From: Prostheceraeus crozeri
Lineage: Eukaryota > Platyhelminthes > Polycladida > Euryleptidae
DNA length: 64,000 nucleotides
Assembly (NCBI GenBank): GCA_907163375.1
Contig: CAJQUW010004573.1
Location: 1-64,000 of the forward strand
Direction: 5' to 3'
This document shows positions 35,265 to 44,073 of the stretch, in pieces. Both the position numbers and the translations under genes were made by a program. Every line of letters starts with the position of its first letter. Positions within the stretch are counted from its first letter, which is position 1. The notes beneath the pieces are model-generated. The model saw only the letters and a program-made list of their open reading frames with translations. It ran no database searches and was not told the origin of the DNA.

Positions 35265-36282
35265 TACCCATCATTCAAACACTAAAAACCTGTCTATCTC
35301 CGGTTCTAGTGCTCCGATTGAGCTGGAAATACACCATTTCCATGTAGAATTTGACGCTCTATCCGAATCTACCCTCCATTTTCCCATCCGATGCTTCGTT
35401 TTGGCTCTACAGACCACAGCCATCGCAAAAATTCTAACTTAGTCGTTTTTCACCAAGGTCCCAAATTTTCAATAACGTCTCACCTCTAAACGAAGGCAGA
35501 TACGAACAAGCCATGTTTTCCACTGCATTTGTCTCACTCCCAGCTTTCAAACGAGCTATTGCACGACTTTCTACCATCTCTAACACCAAAGTTGGAAGTT
35601 TGGCAGGGGGGGGGTCAGAACTTTTTCTCTCCAATTGAGTTGGGAAGAAGTTCCTAGACCCAACTTTGACCAAAACGTCTGAATTTGCACTCCGTTTTCC
35701 CTTCCGAGGTCTCCTTCTGCCCGAAAAACGACTTTTCTCATCCCAAAACCTCCAACACCTGCCTTTTCCAACTCTGACGGTTTCCTGCCATTTTGCTCCC
35801 TAAACCCAAGAAAATTAGTCCAAACTGAGCTTTCCACTACATTTTTCTCACTTTTAGCTTTCAAATGAGCTATTGCACGACTTTCTACCATCTCTCACAC
35901 CAAAGTTGGAAGTTTGGCAGGAGGCGGGGGGGGACGTCCTCAAAACTTTTTCTCTCCAATGTCGCTGGAAACATCCTTCCTAACCCAAAATCGGCCAAAA
36001 ATTCCGAATCTGGCCTCCGTTTTCTCATCCGAGGTCTCCTTCCTGTCGAAACATGGACTTTCTCATCCCAACACCACCAACACCCGCCCTTTCCACACTC
36101 TATCCCTCACACATTCCTATCACCTTCCTTCCAGAGGGGGGGAGGGAACAGTTTTCTCCTCACGGACCCATTCCTCCCAACACATCCTTGGCCCTCTCCC
36201 TTCCTGCCAGAGGGGGGGCTGAGTCAGCCTGATGACTCAGCATTTCACATTTTGCGCTTGCGTCTGCCACGGGGTTACTACT

Positions 36283-36474
36283 GATGTGCATGTGCATTAT
36301 GATCACTCGGTAAATTTGTAAATATATATCTCCTGTATTTTTTATTGATGCTGAACTTTGCGTATGCATATGTTACACGTGATCAACGCTTACTCGTAAG
36401 TGCCCTTGCGGCCATCGCTTTGCGTTTTCTGTATATTTCAGAAGAAACATTTATGACTTATGACTTGACTTCTA
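36283..36474 (+). mobile_element. LINE-A 3' UTR, second part, and 3' end
   Basis: Continuation of LINE-A after the 16.8-kb insertion: AAATTTGTAAATAT recurs, then CTTGCGGCCATCGC and TGTATATTTCAGAAGAAAC, a common LINE 3' end, closing with TTATGACTTATGACTTGACTT, a short tail repeat. LINE-B resumes immediately after. Confidence 0.65.
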
Positions 36475-37177
36475 CCTGCTGTTCTGGTAATTCGATTGAA
36501 ATGTTCTTTCCAAGATAAATTATCTGTCGACGTGACTCCTAGAATAGCACATGATTGAGACACAGTAACTTCAGCATCTGCTAACGGGACCTCGTAAAAC
36601 ACCTATGGCTTTTTGATCAACAATTGACAGCACTAAGAAAAATTCAAATACATATGTTTTTTCTTTGTCCATTCAATTACATCAGACAAAAACGATGGAG
36701 GAACACAACCACGCTCATAAGATTCCACAAAGGTTATATCATCTGCGAACTTTATGAGATGAGCATTTTGATGCTTAACATTGAGTGAAGACATGAATAT
36801 GTTAAAAAGATGTTGGGGCCTAATACTGACCCCCTGTGGAATCCCAGACGTGACTTCAATAAGAGGACCAAATATGCCATTTACTTGAATACGCAGGCAT
36901 CTCGATGTAAGGCATGATGCTAGCCAAGTCAAAACCCCGGTATTGAATCCTTTGTCGAAAGGGTATTTACAATTCTGTTATGTTGTACTTGTCGAATGCT
37001 TTTGATAAGTCCAGGCAAGTAACCCGCACGACGTTGCTTAGCTGTTCCATAGACCAAGTAATGGTGTGATGGAGATCAATCAGCGCCGTAGACGTCGAGG
37101 ACGAAAAGCATGCTGATCATCGCCGAAACTTGACAATAGCTCACTCTTCATTTTTACTAAGAAATGAAGTATTATAT
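36475..37177 (-). pseudogene. LINE-B reverse transcriptase, central part
   Basis: Minus-strand RT remnant. From high to low coordinates: LIDLHHTITWSMEQL and CLDLSKAFDK (motif A), then MTWLASCLTSR, VTSGIPQGVS (motif B, with VSIRPQHLFNIF for VLGP-LF-IF), HLIKFADDITFV (motif C, both Asp present), then LGVTSTDNLSWKEHFN after motif C. Several frame changes are needed. It continues at 38,442 on one side of a hAT-like element and at 12,102 beyond LINE-A on the other. Confidence 0.75.
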
Positions 37178-38441
37178 CAGAGGTGGGCCGATGTGACAAA
37201 ACGTGACATTATGTGACAATTCATCTCAAAATAAAATGTGACAAAATGTGTTTTCTTGCTGTTTGTGTGACAAAATGTGACAAATTCACGGGAAAGTCTG
37301 ACAAAATATGAGCAGAGGAGCGTTTGAATGAAAAATGTCTCCACGAAGTCATGTTTTTCAGGTCTTTATTACAATGTTCCTATACTCTTTGATAATTTGT
37401 ATTAGGGATATCCAAGATTGACATTTCCCCCTTTTCTTGCTCCAAATGGCAACTTGTACTTGCGCTGCCAGGCATGTCGTGCTGTTATTTGGCCTACTTT
37501 TCAAAGTTGACTTCGACGTGCTATGTCATAGCCCAATTGTAGCATTCAGTGTATGTGGACATGTTTCTTGATTGTCATGTTCTGATCGTAGGAGTCACTG
37601 TAAATGTATCCTTCCTATAATGCACGCGCATGTATTTATATTTACCACTGATCTGAATACAGAACAAAAGTAACAGTAATCTCTATAAAACTGAGTGGCA
37701 TTTATTCACTGAAAACGAAGTTTTCCTCTTTTCTGTGAAATAATATGGTCTGTGAATTCACATTGTGAAACATCTTTCGAGTACGTGTTTATTATGCAAT
37801 CATATTTGCCATAAGCAATTAATCATAAATAAATTCGAGACTATAAAAAGAATCAATTGTGATAAGACTACAAGGTTTGAGTGCAATTTTTCACTTAAAA
37901 CAAAGTTAAATGTGTCCCGGTCTTACCCATGCTCTGTTTCGTTATTTACCCAAATCTCGGGGTAAATATTGTACACCTTCAATGGCAATTTTCCATGGGA
38001 ATGAAATGATGGCTTAACGTCGCCACTCCCCCATATTGAAGGCTTGGACGGTGCCGACATAAGTCAGACTTTAATCTGGAGACCTGTGATTTTTTTGTCC
38101 GGATGCCCTTCCGCACTACTTCCAATGACACTTTCGGGCTCAACCTCTGGACCAAAAGATCGCTAGGCCAAGCATTTAGCCACCATCCCACGGAGACTAC
38201 CCATATGGAGCAATATAAATAATAATAATAAATGAACGATTTTTCTCGATTTTTTCCCATTATAACCCCGTTTGATGCATAATATGAATATTGCGTCAAA
38301 TGCTCTACTTAAAAATTAGCCTTTAATGCAAAATTGATAACTGCCAATCTTGTGCACACCGGCATATCAAATTTTGGCCATGTGTTTTCATCAACATGTG
38401 ACAAAATGTGTCACAAATCCAAACATGGCGGCCCACCCCTG
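37178..38441. mobile_element. Non-autonomous hAT-like element, copy 2 (complete)
   Basis: The ends CAGAGGTGGGCCG and CGGCCCACCCCTG are inverted repeats with one mismatch, flanked by a 6-bp duplication TTATAT (37,172-37,177 and 38,442-38,447). It interrupts the LINE-B RT. It is 1.26 kb with subterminal TGTGACAAAATG repeats, carries a SINE, has no transposase, and is the sister of 2,225-~4,000. Confidence 0.8.
37981..38197 (-). mobile_element. tRNA-derived SINE, copy 2
   Basis: Same SINE as 2,985-3,201 at the homologous place: head GTCTCCGTGGGATGGTGGC, B-box region AGGTTGAGCCC, and the GGGGAGTGGCGACGTTAAG tail. Confidence 0.7.
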
Positions 38442-38820
38442 TTATATCTCATATATAATATAATATACATAATAAGATTGGTTGGACGATAATCATTTAT
38501 GTCAGTGTTACTTTCCTTTTCAATTGGAGATATGTATGAATTTTTCCACAAGTCTGGAAAGGTTCTGGACTCAATGGAAGCTTGAAATGAATGGGTAAGA
38601 GGACCCGAGATCAGTTCGGCAGCTTCAGTTGAAAGTTTGGCGGTCAGAGAATCTGGACCTGTTGATTGCTTCGTTGATAGTCGTCGCAATAAATCATGCA
38701 CATATTCCTCGTTGATTTTCATATTCCAAGCATCATTAGAAAATTATGATTCTTCGAAGTCTGCATCAAAATTGAAGCAATTGGCAAGATGATGCGATAG
38801 CTCGTTTACAAACTCATAGT
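38442..38820 (-). pseudogene. LINE-B reverse transcriptase, N-terminal part
   Basis: Minus-strand: FVNELSHHLANCFNF, then NEEYVHDLLRRLSTKQSTGP (the K-S-GPD block), AKLSTEAAELISGPLTHSFQ, FPDLWKNSYISPIEK and NDYRPTNLI, the standard opening of a LINE reverse transcriptase. One stop lies near 38,745. It is cut off at 38,442 by the hAT-like element and fades out above 38,820, so the LINE is 5'-truncated or decayed there; no endonuclease was seen. Confidence 0.75.
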
Positions 38821-39811
38821 TTTGAAGTTTAAAGAACAAACTTTTTAAAATTAGCTTGTAAAGAATTGAAAACTACATATTTCAGTAATTTAACAGTGAA
38901 ACAAGTTGTGCAAATTTACAGAGCTCTAATTTGTAATGCAATCTGCGATTTCCTCCATGAATGACTTGAATACATGGATCATGAGCTTGTACAGTGCTAT
39001 GTTGTTATTGTGGCAATTACTGGTATTTGCTGGCTGTAGGAGTGCAGCAATGTTGTAGAAATGTGTGTACAAACTAGTGATGTTATCCGGTATTATTTTG
39101 GCATCCGGATAATCCGGTTCCAACTCTCCGGATAACCCGAGTTATCCGGATACTATGTAGTAGTAAGAAACTCTTGCTAAACGTCTCATTTATTTGTACA
39201 AATGATTTTATTGATTACATTCGTTATACGTGCATACATGCCTTTTCATGCGTTCGTTTCCAATCTCTATAATGACCCTGAAATCAGTAATGAATTTTAT
39301 CTTATTATACCCGTTGTATCATGCATGCATCATGAAGCTATATGAAACTGCAGTAGTAAATTAAAGTAAGATTTCCATATTACACTTAATTCAAGATTAA
39401 GATACTTACGCAAACCTAAACTGAACTGAGTTCCGAGCTTGCTATTTGCCATTTTATAATGGCCTTAATAATTCCTTACTCAAAGACTTTCTATGAAATC
39501 TGCAGCTGATATCCTAACACCTCTATGTGTATTTTGTATGATTCAGCTGTATTTTCAGATTATGGTTTAACAAAGCATTAAGAAAACATTAGAAAGCGTT
39601 AACAAAGCATCAAGGTTGAAACAAAGCCTCCATAACATTTAAATTAAAGCTATTAAAGGCTGAAATAGCTTTTGATTTGAATATTATTGAGGCTGTGTAC
39701 ATAAAAAATGTTACCCTAATCTGAGCAGAGAGCTGATCCATGATGGCACAGTTTTTAGTTGTGAATTCATTTAATGCTTATAGTTCATTAGGATAGTGCA
39801 CATGTGTCACT
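38821..39811. other. No gene; TATCCGGATA-rich end of a possible hAT element
   Basis: From 39,073 (TAGTGATGTTATCCGG) to about 39,160 there are five copies of ATCCGG or its complement, resembling the subterminal repeats of a TAG-type hAT element. No partner end is certain. The rest is AT-rich with no supported gene. The 6-bp Polinton target duplication GTCACT is at 39,806-39,811. Confidence 0.4.
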
Positions 39812-40204
39812 AGTAGTATATAGTGTGACATCCGGCGCGACGCTTCGCTTCGCTTCGCTTGCGCCGGATGTCACACTTTTGCGGGTTTTTTTCAAAAAAT
39901 CAAAATTTCAAAAATTTAGGTAGACTTCAAATTTCACGTGGCCGAAGGGCGAAAATTTAGGTAGTGACAAATTTTCAAAAAAAATCAAAATTTCAAAAAT
40001 TTAGGCGGTCTTAAAATATCACGTAATCTAAAAAATATCACGTGGTCGAAAAATATCACGTAGCCGAAGGTCGAAAATGTAGGCAGATGAAAATTTAGGT
40101 AGACCAAAAAATATCACGTAGTCCTAATATACCAGAAGATTGTATTCAAAATATTTCTTTAAAAATGGAAACCTCAACGGGGGAAGCCTCAGAAATGGAA
40201 GGAA
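39812..40204 (+). repeat. Polinton left terminal inverted repeat
   Basis: About 393 bp matching the inverted right end through the GGAAACCTCAACGG block. It starts with a hairpin (39,823-39,876; 16-bp arms GTGTGACATCCGGCGC, loop of CGCTT pentamers), then units built from AAATTTAGGCGGTC and AAAATATCACGT. Confidence 0.9.
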
Positions 40205-40318
40205 TCTGAGTGATCTGATGTCCATTCATTGTCTTTGTTGATCCGTGAAAAAATTATTTTTTATTTTCATGAGAAAACAATTTTTATTTCCATGACATAT
40301 ATATCTTTTATTGTTAAA

Positions 40319-41208
40319 AAAATGATGTTACCAAACGTTGGTGGAGGTGCATATATCCCGAATAATCGTGAATCAGAAATAGAAATAGAAAATTATATCA
40401 TGAAAACTGGAGACGTTTTATCTGGTCCATTGCATCTTTCTATTCTTCCGCAGCAAAATACAGAGTTAACAAATAAACAATATGTTGATACACAAATCAA
40501 TGACTTAAGAGAAAAATATATAAACGATGTTTTGGTTCCACTGATGAATGAATTAAAGTTGCTAAAACTTAATGACAAATCATTAAACGAAAAATTATTA
40601 AAACTTGATAAAAAGGATAGAGAGCTAGAAGCAGATATAGCAAAACTTTTTAAAAAGATTTCAGAACAATCAAAAATTTTAATATTACTTTCTATAAATT
40701 TAAAATCTGCAGTCATTAAAAATAAACATCAGATAAAAATGTTAAAAGAACAATTAGAAGATGAAATAGAAAAACTTCCTGAAAGAATTAAAAAAATTTA
40801 AAGCAGTTACAAACTACATTCCAAAAAAGTGTTGATGAATTAAGTTCTAAAATTACTCAACAAATGAAAAAGATGAATAGAATAATCAATGAAGTAAACT
40901 CACTTAATCAAAAAGTTGATAAAATGAAAACTCTTAAAATCAATTTAGAAAATGAATTAAAGAAAAATTTACAAGAAAACTCTAAAGAAAATAAAGAACA
41001 GTTAGATTTTGTTAAAAGACAATTAGATGTTCTTAGAATTAAGTTAAATGCTCTTAAAACGGCGTTGAAGATGAATCAGGAGAAAATGCAAGTTAATAGA
41101 AAAGAAATTAAAGTACATCACACGCTACTTGACGCAATAGATAAAGTGCAACAGACAATTAATAAAGTTATCACGAAGTTGTTGGACATTCACACACATA
41201 AATCTTGA
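40319..41208 (+). CDS. Polinton fibre-like coiled-coil protein region
   Basis: Two neighbouring coding stretches (about 40,319-40,801 and 40,864-41,208) that are almost wholly coiled coil (Lys/Glu/Leu/Ile heptads). The first opens with MKTGDVLSGPLHLSI and ELTNKQYVDTQI, which recalls the repeat and ATKKYVD-like motif at the neck of phage tail fibres. The second is a long helix ending VITKLLDIHTHKS. A trimeric receptor-binding fibre at the capsid vertex is a reasonable inference; no database match is claimed. A TTTTATTGTTAAAAAAATG start context precedes the first. Fossil part of the Polinton. Confidence 0.4.
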
Positions 41209-41267
41209 TAATAAACGTAAATCTTAACGTAAATATTTTTCCCAAAAGTCAAATTTAATCCTAAAAA

Positions 41268-41729
41268 ATGCCTATAATCTATAAACACAATCTTAAACAT
41301 TTTGCTTCAAATCAAAAAATTGCTCATGAACCATCTATGAAATCTGTTTATCATTATAACAGTGTAGAAACAATTCAAAAAGAAGGAGCCGGTATATTTT
41401 CTGGTATTGGAAGTATCGTTAACTTAATTAAAAATAATAAAGATTTGATTACATCTGCTGCAAAAGGAGCAGCTGCTATAGGTAGTACAGCTAGTGCAAT
41501 ATCAAATGCTGTTAAGTCTCAAGACGAATTAAAACAACTAGAAACTATTCGTAAACTTAAGAATGATTCTGAAGAACTAAAAAAATTAAAAAAACTTTCA
41601 GAGGAAACAAAAAACAAAATTGCTAACATAGCTATGGGGGGTGAAACCTTGAGGAGCGGAGCTCCGTCTGATAGTAAACAGGCGAAGAAAACAGGCGTAG
41701 CCCTAGAACGTTCAATTGAAGAAATATGA
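41268..41729 (+). CDS. Polinton small virion-like protein with hydrophobic segment
   Basis: A 153-codon frame with a Gly/Ala-rich amphipathic stretch (GAGIFSGIGSIVNLIKNN, then ITSAAKGAAAIGSTASAISN, about residues 42-85), followed by a Lys/Glu-rich helix. This resembles the membrane-active minor virion proteins of Polintons and adenovirus pVI-like proteins in character. Assignment is by composition and its place next to the capsid gene. Confidence 0.35.
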   Translation: MPIIYKHNLKHFASNQKIAHEPSMKSVYHYNSVETIQKEGAGIFSGIGSIVNLIKNNKDLITSAAKGAAAIGSTASAISNAVKSQDELKQLETIRKLKNDSEELKKLKKLSEETKNKIANIAMGGETLRSGAPSDSKQAKKTGVALERSIEEI

Positions 41730-41870
41730 GGCAATGGCGTGAGCAGCAACCTTCGGTCTAACCGGCAAAGCTGTAGCGGAGCTGGTCTAGCAAAATTCTA
41801 AAATTATATTTTAGTAAAATTTTTTCTATGTGTGAGAAAAAACAAAAAAGTCAAATTATTTTTTATAAAA

Positions 41871-43125
41871 ATGTCTTCGCTTATCGAAAATAAATTTAGA
41901 TTAGACGATCCTCCGTTCGTCAGTTACAATCAAAAAAAGAATGACTATATAAGAATTGCTATGAATCCCGGATCTTCTAGTAGAGTAAATACTGGAGGTG
42001 ATTTAATTTTTGAAGTTGATAATCAGCAGTTATTTATATTTACCTGATTCATTTTTACACTAAGAATATTCTTTATATAGTGATGCTAATTTTACAACAC
42101 CATTACCAGAAACCGATAATATTGAACTAGAGAATAATTTTTTTCCAAGATTATTTACACAAATGCGTTTAGATGTTGCAACTCAAAATATAGAAACAAT
42201 AAGTGATTCTCCAGGTGTAATTGATACAATGCTTAGATTTATAACAATTGGTGAAAATAATAAAAAGCATGAAATCGAAGGTTGGCTTCCTGATACTAAT
42301 GATGGGATAATTGTTGATGATTTATCTCACGCTGGAACAGATGCAGCAGGAATTGCGAAAGATGTAGAAAATATTGCAAAACATTTAAATAAAACAAACA
42401 ATACTGCATATAAAGAAAGACGTGAATTTAACAAGAAAAGTAAACAGACAGTTAATTGGTCATTGTCTCCATTATTCGGATATTTAGATTATGACAAAAT
42501 ATCATATCAATTAAAATTTAAATTAATAATTCATCGTACAGCAAATAATGAATTAATCTTTTTTGGTAAGACTGGAAAAAAAGCATATTTAAAAATTGAT
42601 AGACTTGAATTGTGGATTAAGCATATTACTCCTAGTTTAGAGGTCGAATTAGCTATTGCAAAAAGATTAAATACTAACAAACCAATTCCAGTAAATTTTC
42701 TAAAGCGTACTGCTAGTTCAGTAACTTTTTCAGAGCAAAGATTTAACTGGCATTTTACTAGAACTTCAAATACTCCAAGATATTTATTACTAACATTTCA
42801 AAGAAATAATTCTCCAAGTTTTGATAAGAACAACAATCTTTTTCATATTAATACAATTCGAAGTTTACAAGTTTCATTAAATCAAACTCGATATCCAATT
42901 GATCCATTAAGATTCGATGATACCAATAATCAATTTATGGAAGGATTTTATTCTTATAGAAATCTTTGTATAGAATTTGGTGTTGAACCACAATTAACTC
43001 CTGTAGATTGGAGACATTTATATCCAATTTTCTGTTTCGATTTAAGTGCACAATCAGGAGATATTATTAAAAATGGTTGTGATGTAACAATTAATATTGA
43101 AAAAAAGATTCCACAACTTCATTGA
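41871..43125 (+). CDS. Polinton major capsid protein region
   Basis: Begins with MSSLIENKFRLDDPP in a TTTTTTATAAAAATG context. Blocks seen: RFITIGENNKKHEIEGWLPD, GYLDYDKISYQLKFKLIIHR, a mid-section with strand-rich sequence, and near the C-terminus DWRHLYPIFCFDLSAQSGD followed by KNGCDVTINIE. The 'P-FCFDLSAQ...KNG' ending is characteristic of Polinton/adintovirus double-jelly-roll major capsid proteins. In the family it forms the hexameric capsomers. The gene looks broken. It sits upstream of a small virion protein and the integrase. Confidence 0.65.
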
Positions 43126-43189
43126 TGGCTTATGGTTTATTGCTAGAAGATGTAAAATATTCTATTGAAATTCTTAATGGAAAGATGGC

Positions 43190-44060
43190 TGGGATAGGCT
43201 GAAGCCGGAGGAGCTTCGCTCCAATCGGTTAGTAACCTTAGGGCCTTTGGTCCGATCGGCTAAAGCCAGAGGAGCTTCGCTCCGATAGGTTAGTAACCTG
43301 AGAACCTTTGGTCCGATCGGCTGAAGCCTCTGAACAAAGTTCTATTGGTTAATTAAAATTTTTCCTAACTTAAATTTTTTTTATTAAAAATGTCGGAAGC
43401 GAAAAGTAATAATAATAAAACTGTTGAATTAAAATTACGTAACATTGTTGACAAAAATACCCCTAAAACTATTACGATTGACAAAAAGAAATATTACATA
43501 AGTAAACCAATGATAGAGAATATTCAATTACAAGAAGAAAAGAATGGCGGGATTCTCCCATTAATTCCACTAATAATAGGAGGTATAGCAGCTGCGGGAA
43601 GTGTTGCAGGTGGGACAGCTGGTATTGTCCAAGCAGTAAATAAAAATAAATCGGAGAAGGCAGCATTAGAAGAACAAAAACGTCATAATAGAGAGTTAGA
43701 GAAAGTTGCTAGGGGAGAAGGAATAGTAGAGAATTTTATTAGTAAATTAAATTTAGTTGATGAAGGAAAACGAATTCTTAAAAATATCCTCCACAATGTT
43801 GATGATTTAATTGAAATTAAAGGAACAAAAGATGGTTCTGGAATATATCTAAGTTCTAGTATGATTCGGTAATAACCTCAGAACCTTAGGTCCGATAGGC
43901 TAAAGCATCTGAACAAAAGTGATCGGCTAAAGCCAGAGGAGCTTCGCTCCGATAGGTTAATAACCTGAGGACCTTTGGTCTGATCGGCTAAAGCCTCAGA
44001 ACCTTTGGTCCGATCGGCTAAAGCCTCAGAAGCTTTGGTTCTATTAGGTAAAACATTTAT
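43190..44060. repeat. GC-rich hairpin repeats in Polinton gene gaps
   Basis: In the gaps 43,190-43,350 and 43,870-44,055 the motifs GATCGGCTAAAGCC, GAGGAGCTTCGCTCCGAT, GTTAGTAACCTGAG and CCTTTGGTCCGATCGG recur many times. GGAGC-TTC-GCTCC is a small hairpin. The GC content contrasts sharply with the AT-rich genes. Confidence 0.8.
43390..43872 (+). CDS. Polinton small virion-like protein with transmembrane-like segment
   Basis: 160 codons starting MSEAKSNNN after TTTTTTTTATTAAAAATG. It contains NGGILPLIPLIIGGIAAAGS and VAGGTAGIVQAV (about residues 53-85), a hydrophobic Gly/Ala-rich segment preceded by a Gly-Gly that could be a maturation-protease site, then a charged helix. Similar to small minor capsid or core proteins of adintoviruses in layout. 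Which one is not determinable by eye. Confidence 0.4.
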   Translation: MSEAKSNNNKTVELKLRNIVDKNTPKTITIDKKKYYISKPMIENIQLQEEKNGGILPLIPLIIGGIAAAGSVAGGTAGIVQAVNKNKSEKAALEEQKRHNRELEKVARGEGIVENFISKLNLVDEGKRILKNILHNVDDLIEIKGTKDGSGIYLSSSMIR

Positions 44061-44073
44061 TTTATCTTTAAAA

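Larger units (their letters stand above)
19457..36282. mobile_element. 16.8-kb giant-inverted-repeat element with Polinton-type ends
   Basis: The two ends are AGTAGTAACCCCGTGGCAGA and its reverse complement, and the element is flanked by a perfect 6-bp duplication GATGTG (19,451-19,456 and 36,283-36,288). The AG...CT ends, 6-bp duplication and first seven bases AGTAGTA are shared with the Polinton at 39,812. Each arm is about 4.7-4.8 kb, and the unique centre (24,270-31,593) is about 7.3 kb. I recognise no PolB, integrase, ATPase, protease or capsid gene. The centre holds three TATA-type or spliced candidate genes and tandem arrays. Working view (inference): a large element moved in trans by a Polinton-type integrase, or the remains of an unknown linear DNA element. 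It inserted into the LINE-A 3' UTR. Confidence 0.8.
31594..36282 (-). repeat. Right inverted-repeat arm (~4.7 kb)
   Basis: Inverted copy of the left arm with the same order of blocks. It differs in tandem copy number (two 67-bp units against three) and in small indels near the outer end (around 36,110-36,220), which accounts for its shorter length. The left arm stops matching at 24,269 (GCTCATTGC) and the right at 31,594. Confidence 0.85.

Noticed and set aside
19457-36282. The palindrome as an assembly error
   Set aside because: A perfect 6-bp duplication at the outer borders, rejoining LINE UTR on both sides, different tandem copy numbers and scattered base differences between arms fit a real element better, though long reads would settle it.
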